Origin: Pristionchus mayeri
Lineage: Eukaryota > Nematoda > Chromadorea > Rhabditida > Neodiplogasteridae
Direction: 5' to 3'
DNA: 64,000 nt
NCBI GenBank assembly: GCA_036245805.1
Contig: BTRK01000004.1
Coordinates: forward strand, 8,804,001 to 8,868,000
The translations under genes were made by a program, and so were the position numbers. The stretch's first letter is position 1, and every line of letters begins with the position of its first letter. The notes under the pieces were generated by a model. It did no database searches and had not been told where the DNA came from. It saw nothing but the letters and a program-made list of their open reading frames with translations. Below are positions 1-11,132 of this stretch, one piece after another.

Positions 1-280
1 GACTCAGTACAGGTTTGACAGCCTGAACAGGTAAAGAAGACTCGTGGTAGCGAACAGGAATAATGTCCTTATCGACATCGTCGAGATGCTGAAAATGGTA
101 TTGTGTGTTAATTTTGAGAGCCGGGCGAGCCGATGAATGTATGAAAATTTGATAGTATGAGTTTTAAACAGATTTTCGCAAATCACGTTTATTAACAGAG
201 CGAACAAAAGACAGCCGGTTTAATTACTTGTGCTCAAAGTCAACAGCTGAGTGAATTTTGGCAAAATATCAATTCAATAA

Positions 281-516
281 AAGGAGTGAGAACCTATTAG
301 ATAAAACAATCAGTTCAATAAAAGTCCCGGGATCAACAGCCAAAATTCGCTCACTATTTTTTTCAAATTTCACTAAAAAATTTGAACATTTTCTTTTTTA
401 ATTTCTTATTATAAGTTTGTAATTGATTTTGTCAAAAATAGTGAGAGAATTTTGGCTGTTGATCCCGGGACTTTTATTGAACTGATTGTTTTGTCTAATA
501 GGATCTCACTCCTTTT
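281..516. repeat. foldback (palindromic) element, about 235 bp
   Basis: The left arm (281-370) begins with a GGAGTGAGA-like end and reads through a CCCGGGATCAACAGCC block. The same block returns in reverse complement at 432-516. The loop is AT-rich. No ORF. It is a small non-autonomous inverted-repeat element. The rest of 1-1450 shows no gene except a purine-rich strip (about 870-930) and the repeat at 1075-1440. Confidence 0.7.
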
Positions 517-1074
517 GGATCTCGGGACTTTCATTGGCGCGGAGCGACTAATTTGTTTCCGTGATTAGCGTTATCTACTTAGTACATTGAATGGATAGTT
601 AGAGGAATCTCTAATTGTATTTTATTTTCCCTTTGGGCTATTTTAAGTGCATCAGATGGGAAGCTTTCAATTACCTCCTCCTCTCTTTCCACATAAGGGG
701 ACAAATCTGAAAGTGCCCGTTCGACCCCAACAAATCATGCGACCATGTGTAATTTAGAACGCTGATTTCAAATATGGTACTTGTTTTGCCCTAGATTCAA
801 CTTTGTATCTCGTCCCCGACGGCTGTTGACAACTTGAGACGACTCGCCGCGTTTACGACCTTTGACCTGGCCGAGAGAGAGGCGCGGGGGAGGGAGAGGG
901 GAGAAGGAGGCAGAGGGGGAAATTCGCGCGGGAAAATTTTTGAAAGGCGTCAGCACCTACAGATGGAAACCAATCTTTTCGAAATTAAGCTCATTGGATT
1001 CGCCGTGTCAACATTAGTCTACAGTAGACCGGTAGGAACTTGGATTTTCCATTGAGAACTTGGATAGCCGAAAA

Positions 1075-1440
1075 TGTGGCCGCACCGCCAAAGTGGTCAA
1101 AATTTCGAAATTTTAAGGCACTTTTCGCACCTTTGCAGTGGGAATTTCGCAATTCTGAAAAGTCTCTAGGCGGGCAACCGTGTACGCTCTATCTAATGAG
1201 CTATAGCACGTCTCTCTACGATGCTCGCGGACTACTCTCAAAAAACCTGGACGCGACGAAACCGACAAAAATCGGAGTCAGCCTGAGGCACTTCCGGTTA
1301 TGATAGAGACTTGAAATTTTGGATTTAGCATCTCATATGTTCCCGATTAAGATCCCCAAAAGCTGGATACTTGGATTTGACTTTGAACGGTAGTCGGTAC
1401 CCTACCCTCTCAGGAACCTTTCCGACTGTGTGAATTTCTC
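1075..1440 (-). repeat. dispersed repeat, second copy at 26430-26750
   Basis: Read on the minus strand, this stretch shares ordered blocks with 26430-26750 on the plus strand: GTCGGAAAG, GAGGGTAGGGTA, AAGTATCCAGC, GCCTGAGGCACTTC and a GCTCATT..GATAGAGCG block. The two copies are clearly diverged. No coding potential seen. Confidence 0.5.
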
Positions 1441-1457
1441 GTTTCCCGGTCAAAATT

Positions 1458-1480
1458 GCCCCGGCGCTTCGCGCCGGGGC
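1458..1480. repeat. perfect GC-rich hairpin
   Basis: A 10-bp perfect stem GCCCCGGCGC with a 3-nt loop lies 9 bp inside the intron that follows the last visible G-alpha exon. It is AT-flanked and unlike its surroundings. Role unknown. Confidence 0.6.
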
Positions 1481-1488
1481 TAATAAAC

Positions 1489-2717
1489 CTGATCATAGGC
1501 GGCTATCGACGCGACGAAGAGGACGGCGGCGACGCCTTCGAAGTGATGAATCCACTTCTTCCTGTACGATCGCTGCCCGCCCACGTCGATCAGTCTGCGA
1601 ACCCCATTCTTGTTGATTCCTCTGCATTTGATACAAACGGATGATAATGAAGTGTGTTCGGAAAGCTCAAGCTACAGTTCGTAATTCGGGTAATAGACTC
1701 TTCATTCTACGACGACGATGACGGACTATGCGAAATGAAGAGACGACCTTATCGTCCTGGTTGCAAACGTGAAATTGATCTCGTTGACGCTTGCGGTGGG
1801 CACTCGCAAGTGCAGGACATCTTCGGCAGTGGGTACATAATCAGGCGCCAGCAGCTGGGGCAGGATTGGTACGTAACTGAACGAGATGCACTCGATTTGT
1901 GAACTCTAGTCCCTAGTTATTCCCTCATCGTGATGCACTTAGAACTACAAATGTCATCAAAACAATAGTGTTTTCTTGGGAACTGACTAATGGGCGTTGT
2001 CGGGCAACGAGGGGTAGTCGGGGTGAAGTCGAACAAAGGAGCGAACGCACTTAACATCGATATTATTACTGTTGATATCATCAAAGACGAAAAACCACAA
2101 TAACCAACGTTCAGTGAGAAAAACATGAGTAAGCACTCGATTTCATGCTGATCCCCCATTCCGTCGACCCACGATATGTCCTCAGCGAAGCGGAAGATTT
2201 CGCTCTCAAATGAAATTCAAAAATAGGCAAATGATAACTTTATCTTGTTTAATAGATATTTGCCTATGCTCAAGATTTGCCTCGAATACATAGCCATTAC
2301 CTTCTCTTTCGGTGCAATGTCCGACACCAACTCTTGCACTACTTTGGCGATTTCGTGAAAAATCTTAAATATTAGATCGAACATTTCAAGTATCACACAT
2401 GAACAAATGTACAAATGTATGATACTTGAAAAAGGTTGCTCCTGAGAAATTTGTTGAAGTTCAGCATTTCCGCCTCGCTAAATCCACTCATGTGCAAGAT
2501 TCTGAAACGGGTATGCAAATATTTTCAAGTCAATTGTGTTACCTCATTTGCTTGAGAATCGTTGATTTTCCCGCATCGGCGCCACCTTTTTAGTATAAAT
2601 TAACAGATTACGCCTCAAACATAACCTACCCAAGAGCAAAATCTTCAGCCTGTCCTGACTCTCCTTGCTCTCATCTTTGAGGGATTTGTCGATACTCGAT
2701 GATATTGCAGCTTGCAT
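1489..2717 (-). CDS. Divergent heterotrimeric G-protein alpha subunit, 5' seven exons (3' end not found)
   Basis: G-alpha subunits bind GTP and relay signals from 7TM receptors at the inner plasma membrane. Exons on the minus strand: 2717-2630, 2585-2543, 2501-2426, 2363-2301, 2204-2137, 1876-1748, 1621-1489; all junctions are GT-AG and phases match, giving 200 codons. Recognisable in order: LKILLLG, a P-loop reading GGADAGKST (usual GAGESGKST), TILKQMRILH, a helical domain, [18 protein letters not shown] (keeps the switch I Arg and Thr), IDVGGQRS (switch II, intact), [10 protein letters not shown] and a strand ending AAYDQ. The start MQAAIS lacks the Gly-2 needed for N-myristoylation. The NKxD guanine motif and C-terminal helix, roughly the last third, are not visible between 1 and 1488; they may lie beyond the left edge or be lost. 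A hairpin (1458-1480) sits just inside the next intron. The family call is firm; functionality is uncertain. Confidence 0.8.
1668..1750. repeat. short palindromic element of the CTCTTCATT family
   Basis: Arms read GACTCTTCATT at 1689 and AATGAAGAGAC near 1735, around a short variable loop. It lies in the G-alpha intron between exons 6 and 7. More than ten related hairpins occur in the window, often in introns. Confidence 0.55.
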
Positions 2718-3381
2718 TTTTAAATCTCGAATAGCTCTGTGGCTTGAGGGCAACGATTGACATTGTGATATTTGCCTAATTTCACTTACACAGTGACCAC
2801 AGTAGAAATTGAGACCTTTTGTTTGTTTTCCGACGGGGTATCATAACTTCGCTTAGTCGTGTCTGAATGTGCTATTTGAAAAGCCATCGTTCATCATTCT
2901 CTCACATTCCACTGTTGGCCCTGGATGGGTCCTTGTCGTCTCGCGGGGCCTAGCCAAGGGAACACCCATCCGGAAGCTAGAAAGGTATGTAATATTTAAA
3001 ACAAAATATATTCTAAGCTCAAGCGATGAGTGCGGTAGCGAGCAATTAGCAATACAATGAAAACATTCTGTATAATGTGATAGAGTAACGTGATCAATAG
3101 CAAATATAGGGATGAAAACGGTGCAAATTCAAGAACACCTTTATGTTAGGATAGACTCCTCTCAAGAGTCGTTCGACACGAAAGAAGTCTATACGAACGT
3201 ACCTACGAAGCATGCTGATAATGAAAGTGCGGACAGCGAGGCGTAAGCAAACCAAAAGGGAATAGAGATCATTGCGGGAATGATGGGTGAGCACTTATTA
3301 GCTCGCGATTCTGACGCAACACAGATTTAAAATGTCGACTTTTCTGTTTTGAAACCATGCATTGCCTTCTGGCAAAACGCT

Positions 3382-3454
3382 TGCTCCCGGTGAGGCTCGA
3401 ACTCACGACCTTCAGATTATGAGACTGACGCGCTGCCTACTGCGCTACGGAAGC
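3382..3454 (-). tRNA. tRNA-Met (CAT), elongator
   Basis: A 73-nt cloverleaf on the minus strand. The acceptor stem pairs GCTTCCG with CGGGAGC (one G-T pair), followed by discriminator A. The D arm is TAGCGCAGTAGGCAGCGC. The anticodon stem-loop is TCAGT-CTCATAA-TCTGA with anticodon CAT. The T arm has GTGAG-TTCGAGC-CTCAC. A run of four T follows on the transcribed strand (complement of 3374-3377), fitting RNA polymerase III termination. No intron. Sequence matches the usual eukaryotic elongator tRNA-Met pattern. Confidence 0.95.
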
Positions 3455-3727
3455 GATGCTTGTCGGGTCTGCAGTATGCTATGCGTCAGAGCCTGCTTAG
3501 AGCACTGGGTACGCCCAGCGCTCATCGTGAACTTTCATTCGATTCGTCAAGTCAAGCAATCGATCGTTTATAATTGTGTTCGATCGTATGATTTTTTGAA
3601 CGGGATAAATCACATGCTGAACGTGTAATTTATACATGAGCGTATTTCCAAATTTAAGCAGCGTGTGTGATATGCTTAGCAAAAAACATGGAAACTCATT
3701 AAATGAAGCTCTTGTCATTACAGAGCC

Positions 3728-4162
3728 ATGGCAGACTCAGCAGCCGGTGCTTGCGACGTAAAGATAGTTGCTGTTGGAATAGTCTTGACCGTAGTCTGTC
3801 GCCCAGGTAGACATCTTGCTATGAACCTGTATATTGTGTAGTTCAGCCAATCATATTTTGCAACATTTTGTTTTTTTTAATGCGGCGAAAGTTGGCGAAC
3901 CTCCTATACGGAGTGATTATGTATAGATTTGCGAGCGGGGTGCTGACGTTTTGTAGATTAGACACCTGCAAGATTATCTTGACATCATTGCGCCTGTGTG
4001 AGGGAGAAAATATAGAAAAAAGGAAAGATAGAGAGATAAATTACTAAAACGCAATAAGCAGCCAGCTCCGGAGATGAACCCTCAAATATTAGGTTGATGC
4101 TGATCATCATTGCCCCTATAAAGAAGAAGGACGATGACGCGAGTTGGATGTTCAGCGCCTGA
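3728..4162 (+). CDS. Small two-exon membrane protein (60 aa), unrecognised
   Basis: Exon 1 is 3728-3806 and exon 2 is 4059-4162, joined in phase 1 (G|CA). The start MADSAAGACD lies 5 bp after a CATTACAG acceptor, suggesting spliced-leader addition. A first hydrophobic run (KIVAVGIVLTVVC, residues 12-24) and a second (LMLIIIAP, around 40-47) suggest one or two membrane segments. The protein ends in a charged tail KKKDDDASWMFSA. I do not recognise the family. The overlapping minus-strand frame at 3985-4206 is also hydrophobic, but the plus-strand splice with its start context and stop is the better model. Function unknown. Confidence 0.45.
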
Positions 4163-4469
4163 ATAATAATTGTATTGCTGTTTGCGAACATCAATGTCTC
4201 AGTCAAAATAAAACATATATTTCGAAAGAATGCCCACGACTATATTATAGACTTTCAAGAACAACAAACCAAATATTTTTTTAAGGTGCAAATTGACCGC
4301 TCTGATGGTTAGAGTGTGAAGATTTGGGATGACAAAGGAATGATTTTTTTGAGTTTTTCAATTCCAAAAATGGGGCATAACAAGTTAATTAGTTAGGAAA
4401 CATATGGAAGAGTCGATTCCAATTGATTCCAAATCTTTCTCTAGTGGAGATAGATTTGCATCATGAACA

Positions 4470-6110
4470 CATATGAGGCGACTCGCGAGAGAATCGACCA
4501 TTTAAGGGGGGCCAGCGGCGGTAGGATTCAAGTTTGTCCAATCTTGATGAAAATTTGGTTACAAGTACTTCAAATGATGCTCTTCAACGCTGCGTAGTGC
4601 GTAGCTACCATCATTCTCTACAAGTTTGCTGTTGGCGTCATCATTCCTGGTGCTCTTCCTGGTTCGGGGTAGTCGGGCGCACCAAACATGGCGTAAAAAG
4701 GTAAAGGTAAAGGTACATCCCGTCTTCGAGACTAGGCTCGCGGGAGAACACTGCTAGGCCAGTGTTAATATGGGCTGATTCAGTCTGGAGTGCCCACCTT
4801 TTCGCCAGACCTATTTACCTGCGTGATCTAGTCACGACTACCAATTCCCCATCCCCAATGGGTAGGCGCCTTGGTGGGGCGGAGACGGTGACACGGCCGG
4901 GAATCGTTCCCGGGTGGAATGGAATGGGAGGGCGCGCCATAGACCACTACACCACTTCGTCTCAAACATGGCGTAACTTTGGAAATCGGGAAAAGATATT
5001 GGGTTATCAAGTTGTAGTACATACATATGGCTTACTTCCCTCCAAAAATTCGGTCCAGATTCTCCCATAGTAAATCCATAGTGAGGTGACAGAAATGTGA
5101 AATATGATCAACGTAGACACCACCCACCTTATTTCGCCAGGAGATTCCGAATTTGAAATAAAACGCTTTGGGTTTCCGGTTACCAATCGAGATATGATCG
5201 ATTTGTCGTAGCGAAATTTAGTTTTTCGATATTTTAACCATTAAAACGAATCCGGCCTCGTTGGGTTACGTTGACATATTTGTAGGGTATTCAAATACGA
5301 GCAGAATGAACTCAATTAGCACGCTGTGCGAACACAATGAACTGAATTATTCCTCTCAGACGGAGTAGATCAAAAAAATCGATAATTTGCCGTTTTAGCC
5401 AAACCAACAGGATAGTCCTCTTGCTGACCCCCAATGATGTCCATGAACCAAGTTTTATCGAAATTGGTGCCATAAAATTCTTTCTGATAGCCAAATGAGC
5501 CAGTTTTCCTACATTTTTACAGGAAACCCGTGATGTAATGTTGTTTTGGACGTTTTTGAGTGGTTTTTAGCCTGAATCAGGGCAATTGAAGATACTGTAG
5601 TACACTTGTCCGGAACGCATTTTGAGTTGCCCGCACAAAAGTGCCGCCTTTTTTGTTGTTTATTCTCCGATTTTCCTAATTTTTGGAGGTAAGTAAGCCA
5701 TATGTATGGACTACCACCTAAGCATGATAACCCAATATCTTTTTCCGATTTCCAAAGTTACATCATGTTTGGTGCGCCCGACTACCCCGAACCAGGAAGA
5801 GCACCAGGAATGATGACGTCAACAGCAATGTTGTAGAGAATGATGGTAGCTTTCTTTTGAAAAAAAGACCTTCTATCGTTATGTTGAACGAACTTATGAT
5901 CATTTGAATGCGCCTGATTTGACTGTCGAAATTTGATAGTGCCAAGTTTGGCCTTCCGAATCTCGACGATGACGACCGATATCAAAATTCTGACGACGCA
6001 GTGTTGAAGAGCATCATTTGCAGTACTTGTAACCAAATTTTCATCAAGATTGGACAAACTTTCATCCTACCGCCGCGTCGTGGTCGATTCTCTCGCGATT
6101 CGCCACATAT
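4470..6110. mobile_element. foldback element, about 1.6 kb, with a nested SINE in its left arm
   Basis: The left arm (about 4470-4682 plus 4977-5075) is repeated in reverse complement at about 5690-6110. Shared blocks are CGCGAGAGAATCGACCA, TTTGTCCAATCTTGATGAAA, GATGCTCTTCAACACTGCG and GACTACCCCGAACCAGGAAGA, in mirrored order. The middle (5080-5690) is unique and without a gene. The left arm is interrupted by the SINE at 4697-4962. A fragment related to the arm lies at 62610-62670. Arms are diverged at several positions, so this is an old insertion. Confidence 0.75.
4697..4962 (-). mobile_element. tRNA-derived SINE, copy A
   Basis: On the minus strand the head carries an RNA polymerase III box A (TGGTGTAGTGG) and a box B-like GGGAACGATTCCC. 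A body shared with copy B at 45687 follows, ending in (TTTACC)n repeats. Direct 14-bp target duplications (CAAACATGGCGTAA) flank it at 4683-4696 and 4963-4976. It inserted into an existing foldback element. Confidence 0.85.
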
Positions 6111-6800
6111 ATTTGCATCATGAACGCATAGTAGTTGTTTTTGAAAGTCTAATCTCTAGCATCTCAATCGGCCGAGAGACAATTTCAAAAACTTAATTCG
6201 TAGAATACGTACTTCATTGAGCATTCTATGCTGCGCTTCTGTAGCCGGGCTCATTGACGTCTGAAATATGCATCAGTATTTTTTTTTTCAGAACTGGCAG
6301 TGAAATTTACTGTAATGTTGTATATTTCAAGCGCGTGACCGCACAGGTGCAAAAATAATCGTATCACACCTCTGTGATGAGTCATAAAATATTAGAAAGT
6401 TCATGTAGTCACACGCCTCTCACTAAAGAATCGAGCTAAAATAGTCCCTCCATTCTTGGAATGGAGGGATAATCGTGAAATGAGTTTTGGACACCCTGAG
6501 GCCGCCCACCGTTGCTGACACTCCTTCTGTAACATGTATACAGAATGGTGACAGCATTTGCTGTTTATCTAACAGTAATTTTCCGCTTAAATTCTAAATT
6601 TTGGAGCATTTGTGGAGAGTGAAACTCAAGATCGCCTTGTAAGACGATCAAGACAGGGAGGTCTAGAGGAGTACATACTGGTTACAATGAAACAACTCCC
6701 AAGTTACTAGACCGGTTGTGTACCCCACCCCCCCCCCCCCCCACAAATGCGTAAAAACCTACTTCATTGCCCTAAGAGAGTTATTATGTTCCGACTAGTG
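6111..6800. other. intergenic, no gene seen
   Basis: It holds a short hairpin at about 6445-6475 (CTCCATTC..GAATGGAG), a run of 17-18 C residues near 6724-6742, and nothing with coding character. Confidence 0.5.
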
Positions 6801-6802
6801 TT

Positions 6803-7306
6803 CGCGAGTAAGAAAAAGTGCAGTACGTATCATACAAACTTCGAATTTTGAAATTCGAGAAATCGTCCGATTTCGAAGAACAATCGTGACAATAAAGCAG
6901 AAAATAGCCGTTAGCACACCATACGATGCAACACAGGCACTGAAGAGATCGGACGAGCATAAAAGACCTAGAAATTGCTTATAATTATGAAATATTAACG
7001 TGAAATTGAATAATATGGCAGAAATCAGCTACCTAAGCTAGATGGGGCATCGGGGCGATGTTTTCGGTAGCCTTCAATAAATGCTGTCATCCGACTACCA
7101 TTCTCCATAGAATGGTATATGCCGGGCACCTCGTGAGCATGAACAATCATTGAAATTACGAGAAGCAATTGCAAATTCTGAATGAATACAATTTTCGCAT
7201 TATAACCGATACTTTCCACCTTATGGCGTTTAAATTTTGTATATCCAAAAAGCCGCAGTCTGTAGAAAAACGTGAGGCAGAGTATTGAAACGGCAGTGCA
7301 ATACAT
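6803..7306 (-). CDS. 7TM chemoreceptor-like gene, two exons seen (partial)
   Basis: Exon A 7306-7033 and exon B 6967 down to about 6803 join in phase 1 (TTAG|GT) across a 65-bp GT-AG intron. Exon A gives two hydrophobic helices (MYCTAVSILCLTFFY and VFIQNLQLLLVISMIV); exon B gives a third (LFSACVASYGVLTAIFCFIV) followed by a basic TIVLRNRTISRISK stretch. Alternation of helices with basic inter-helix turns fits a nematode serpentine receptor, which would sense odorants at sensory cilia. Only about three of seven helices are visible; I found no convincing flanking exons, so it may be a fragment. The subfamily is not identifiable by eye. Confidence 0.4.
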
Positions 7307-7624
7307 CTGTCCCTGAATGCCTAAAGGAGGATTTTAAAGATGAAAGATTTTTGTTGATTTTTTAAAAATGTAGTTTCTGTGAAGTTACCCTAATTTAAAC
7401 ATAAAACAAACAAAATATTGCTTGAGTGGCATACCGAATAATATCCAACACGCTTCATCACTAATTAAAGAGCAAACTCCATGGAACTCGAGCATGCATG
7501 ATCCAGAGAAGATTACCTCTAGAATGGATTTGTAGATTTTTCAGAGCAATTGCTAATTGATAATAGACAATTGGCAATAGTAAATTGTAAGATTTTCGTT
7601 AGAAATAGTTTAATTGATTCGGTT

Positions 7625-7990
7625 TATAAGAGCCCGATTCTCTAAGAGTCGAACAATATCCTACAGGGTCTGGCACAGTGTTTTTACCAAAATTCGCGAA
7701 AAGGGGTTTTCGAGGGGGCTGAACACAATAGTCACCTTCATTTTGCGTCAACTCGACAAGTTGAGCCAGGCTGCATGTAGGCTGCACCTACATTTCTTGC
7801 CATATCTCAACAACCGATCAGTGAAACGACTTCAAACTTGCACTGTGGTTGAATAAGTTCAGCATGATTTCATTTCAATCAAATTAGCATATTTTAAGAT
7901 ATTGTAAATATATATAATTTGCGCCATATAGCAGATGCGCCTCGCTCTGGCGATCATTTTTCGTATACATAGTATAGTGCTAAAGTTCTG
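7625..7990 (+). repeat. copy 1 of a roughly 370-bp dispersed repeat
   Basis: Starts near AGAGTCGAACAA, contains GCCAGGCTGCATGTAGGCTGCACC, and ends in GCGATCATTTTTCGTA. Four more copies occur: 8211-8590 (minus), 9640-10000 (plus), 11985-12340 (minus) and 14731-15090 (plus). Confidence 0.7.
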
Positions 7991-8245
7991 CTCCCTTAAG
8001 TTACGTGCTTTTTCTGACTAATTTAGTCTGCCTCCCCCTCAGATTGTGCCGCACAGTGAGAAATCGTGTTTCAATTTCAATCTCGTGCAAACAAAGAAAG
8101 CTAATGTGATTTCTCACTCTGTGGCGCAATCTGAACGGGGAGGCAGCCTAAATCAAGTAGAAAAATGCACGTAACTGAAGGGAACAGAACTTTAGCACTA
8201 TACTATGTATACGAAAAATGATCGCTAGAGCGAGGCGCATCTGCT
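7931..8245. repeat. foldback hairpin, about 315 bp
   Basis: GCAGATGCGCCTCGCTCT at 7931 is mirrored by AGAGCGAGGCGCATCTGC near 8228-8245. ATACATAGTATAGTGCTAAAG at 7974 is mirrored near 8193-8212. The loop is about 60 bp. It shares its right arm with the larger palindrome that starts at 8212. Confidence 0.8.
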
Positions 8246-8845
8246 AGCGCAATTGGAGGTTTCCATTTTTGCCTTATATTCGAGAACCGAAATTATATAT
8301 AATTACCATATCTTAAACTATGCAAATTTGATTTAAATGGAATCATTCTGAACTTATTCTACCACTGTGCAAGTTTGAAGTCATTTCATTAATGGGTTGT
8401 TGAGATATTGAAAGAAAGGTAAGTGCAGCATACATGCAGCCTGGCTGAACTGGTCGAGTTGACGCAAAATTATTTGACCACTGTGTTCAGCGCCCTCGAA
8501 AACCCATTTGTACGAGTTTTCATAAAAACACTGTGCCAGACTTTGTTCGACTCTTAGAGAATCGAGCTCATAAGATATCGACTGTGACATGAATTCTAAG
8601 GATTTGAATTAAGATTGCGATGATTGTATGATGAATCATTTGGATTATTTATTCAAAAATCATGTTTCCTGACTTGGCCGCTGTCAGTAGCATCGATAGC
8701 ATGTCGATGCAATCACAAACCGCCGACACCAGAAATACGGTGGCATAATTGCGTAATGCTTCAGGTGTACTACAAATTCGCCATTTACGACACAAATAAA
8801 TGCATATTTAAAAACAAATATTGAGTACTAGTTTTAGGGACATTC

Positions 8846-8947
8846 CTAATAATGCACGAACCGCTTTCGGACAGCATAGATTAGTAATGTGTTGGCAGAT
8901 AAACCAACTATCAATATCGAATAAGTAAGAACCTCGAACAAAAACAT
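8846..8947 (-). pseudogene. chemoreceptor TM1 fragment, left-arm copy
   Basis: Encodes MFLFEVLTYSILIVG then LSANTLLIYAVRKRF, a hydrophobic helix with the N-x-L-L-x-Y-x-x-R motif typical of the first helix of nematode STR/SRH/SRD receptors, then a stop. The mirror copy is at 9264-9365. No other receptor exons are adjacent. Confidence 0.4.
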
Positions 8948-9263
8948 TATATACCGACGAGGTAGAGCTGAGCACATGTATTTATACGCCAGCCCCATAT
9001 ATAGGTTGATAACATGCTTACAAGGAACCAAACCACCATATTGATATTGAAGAGAACATGAAAATGCTGTTCGATAATCGCTTGCGTATCACGCCACTCA
9101 TGAGAGAATCGAGCTGGGAATGGGAATGGGGAGAAAATCTTCAATATCAATATGTTCTCTTCAATATCAATATGGTGGTTTGCTTCCTTGTAAGCATGTT
9201 ATCAACCTATATATGGGGCTGGCGTATAAATACATGTGCTCAGCTCTACCTCGTCGGTATATA

Positions 9264-9365
9264 ATGTTTTTGTTCGAGGTTCTTACTTATTCGATATTGA
9301 TAGTTGGTTTATCTGCCAACACATTACTAATCTATGCTGTCCGAAAGCGGTTCGTGCATTATTAG
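9264..9365 (+). pseudogene. chemoreceptor TM1 fragment, right-arm copy
   Basis: Same 33-residue hydrophobic segment as the left-arm copy, starting just after GGTATATAATG and ending in a TAG. It may be a captured exon, duplicated when the palindrome formed. Confidence 0.4.
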
Positions 9366-11057
9366 GAATGTTCCTAAAACTAGTACTCAATATTTGTTTT
9401 TAAATATGCATTTATTTGTGTCGTAAATGGCGAATTTGTAGTACACCTGAAGCATTACGCAATTATGCCACCGTATTTCTGGTGTCGGCGGTTTGTGATT
9501 GCATCGACATGCTATCGATGCTACTGACAGCGGCCAAGTCAGGAAACATGATTTTTGAATAAATAATCCAAATGATTCATCATACAATCATCGCAATCTT
9601 AATTCAAATCCTTAGAATTCATGTCACAGTCGATATCTTATGAGCTCGATTCTCTAAGAGTCGAACAAAGTCTGGCACAGTGTTTTTATGAAAACTCGTA
9701 CAAATGGGTTTTCGAGGGCGCTGAACACAGTGGTCAACTTAATTTTGCGTCATCTCGACCAGTTCAGCCAGGCTGCATGTATGCTGCACTTACCTTTCTT
9801 TCAATATCTCAACAACCCACTAATGAAATGACTTCAAACTTGCACAGTGGTAGAATAAGTTCAGAATGATTCCATTTAAATCAAATTTGCATAGTTTAAG
9901 ATATGGTAATTATATATAATTTCGGTTCTCGAATATAAGGCAAAAATGAAAACCTCCAATTGCGCTAGCAGATGCGCCTCGCTCTAGCGATCATTTTTCG
10001 TCCATTTTACTTCTGCATGTTCGAGCATACGAAGATGACCAATGTATGAAATCTAAATTTCAGAAGTGATTTTCAAACATTTTGCTAACGCATGCTTTCA
10101 TATATTTATCCGTTTAGCAAAAGTTGAGAGATTGTCGTTTGCGACCAAACATATGCAACGGTCATAATCAGCATTACTGGAAGAGAGATTCCGCTATCTC
10201 TTTGATTACCAGGAGCAAACGTAATCTGCAGGTCTAACCTTGCAACCTTGATTAACCATTCTCGCATTTTCTCGGAAGTCGGGGCTTCTCATAAACACTC
10301 TTGCAAAATGAATATCTTCGTTAGCTTGATCATTATTAGCCTGCTCATTCGATTACTCATTCGCTTACTCAGAAGCCCATTATGATGTTCAAAAGCATGC
10401 GTACAAGAGTCATAATAAAAAGAGTTGTTGCATAACGCAATAATTCTGAGGACTTCGCATTGCTTTATTAACAATTTTCTGTATAAATATTTGAATGCTA
10501 CGTCATTCCTGTACGTTCCCAGCATCGCCCGATTGCGAATGAATAAATCGAAATTGTAGCTGTGGTTTCAAGCATTGTGATAACACATGCATTCAAATAT
10601 TTATCATTTTCGCACAAACTGAGAATTAGCGTTGAGAACACACTATGTTGATGTTGTGCGCAAGAACATATACATAGAGACTGCAAGCTCCGCCCACTGA
10701 GGGGATAGAGAACCCCTCAAAACATGGATCGAGGGACTACGCCTCGAATTCTGAACCAAATTGGGCGATCTAAACTGATTTCGGTAGCTATTTGGTTGCT
10801 TAACAAATGGCCTCTGGAGCAGCTTGCTCGGACAACTCTAATTAGGTCAGCATACGCTAATTAAGTACGTGGATAGGGGTTTAACAGTGTTCTAGTGTAC
10901 TTTTGCTCCACTCGCAGTTTGTAATATTACCCTATTCATTAAGATTGAGCAGAAAAAAATACAAATAAATATTATATTTCAAGCAATATTATATATAATT
11001 TATTATATTCTTTGTTAAAAATTATAATTAAAAATTAGAAAAACTGCAACACCACCG

Positions 11058-11130
11058 CACCCGATGAGTTTCGAACCTTAGGCAATCGGGCACAAGAGTA
11101 AGCGCTCTACCACTACACCAAGCGATCAGT
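11058..11130 (-). repeat. tRNA-like pseudogene, left arm
   Basis: The minus strand has a clear box A (TGGTGTAGTGGTAGAGC) and box B (GGTTCGAAACTC), but the acceptor and T stems do not pair. It is therefore a tRNA relic or SINE head, not a working tRNA. Confidence 0.55.
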
Positions 11131-11132
11131 TG

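Larger units (their letters stand above)
8212..10000. repeat. palindrome A, arms of about 850 bp, center near 9106
   Basis: Left 8212-9060 and right 9150-10000 are reverse complements with few differences. The frames at 8624-8824 (minus) and 9387-9587 (plus) translate identically, but one indel and scattered changes occur outside. The center holds a direct repeat of CTTCAATATCAATATG. The right arm ends exactly where palindrome B begins (10001). Confidence 0.85.

Noticed and set aside
219..242. GGTTTAATTACTTGTGCTCA resembles the nematode spliced leader SL1
   Set aside because: The second half differs, the donor is misplaced, and the following AATTTTGG is part of a repeat shared with 281-516. 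No SL RNA fold.
2869..2997. Frame GPGWVLVVSRGLAKGTPIRK ending at a GTATGT donor
   Set aside because: Looks exon-like, but has no acceptor, no partner exon and no family; not enough to call.
11058..11130. Functional tRNA gene
   Set aside because: Acceptor and T stems do not pair despite good boxes A and B.
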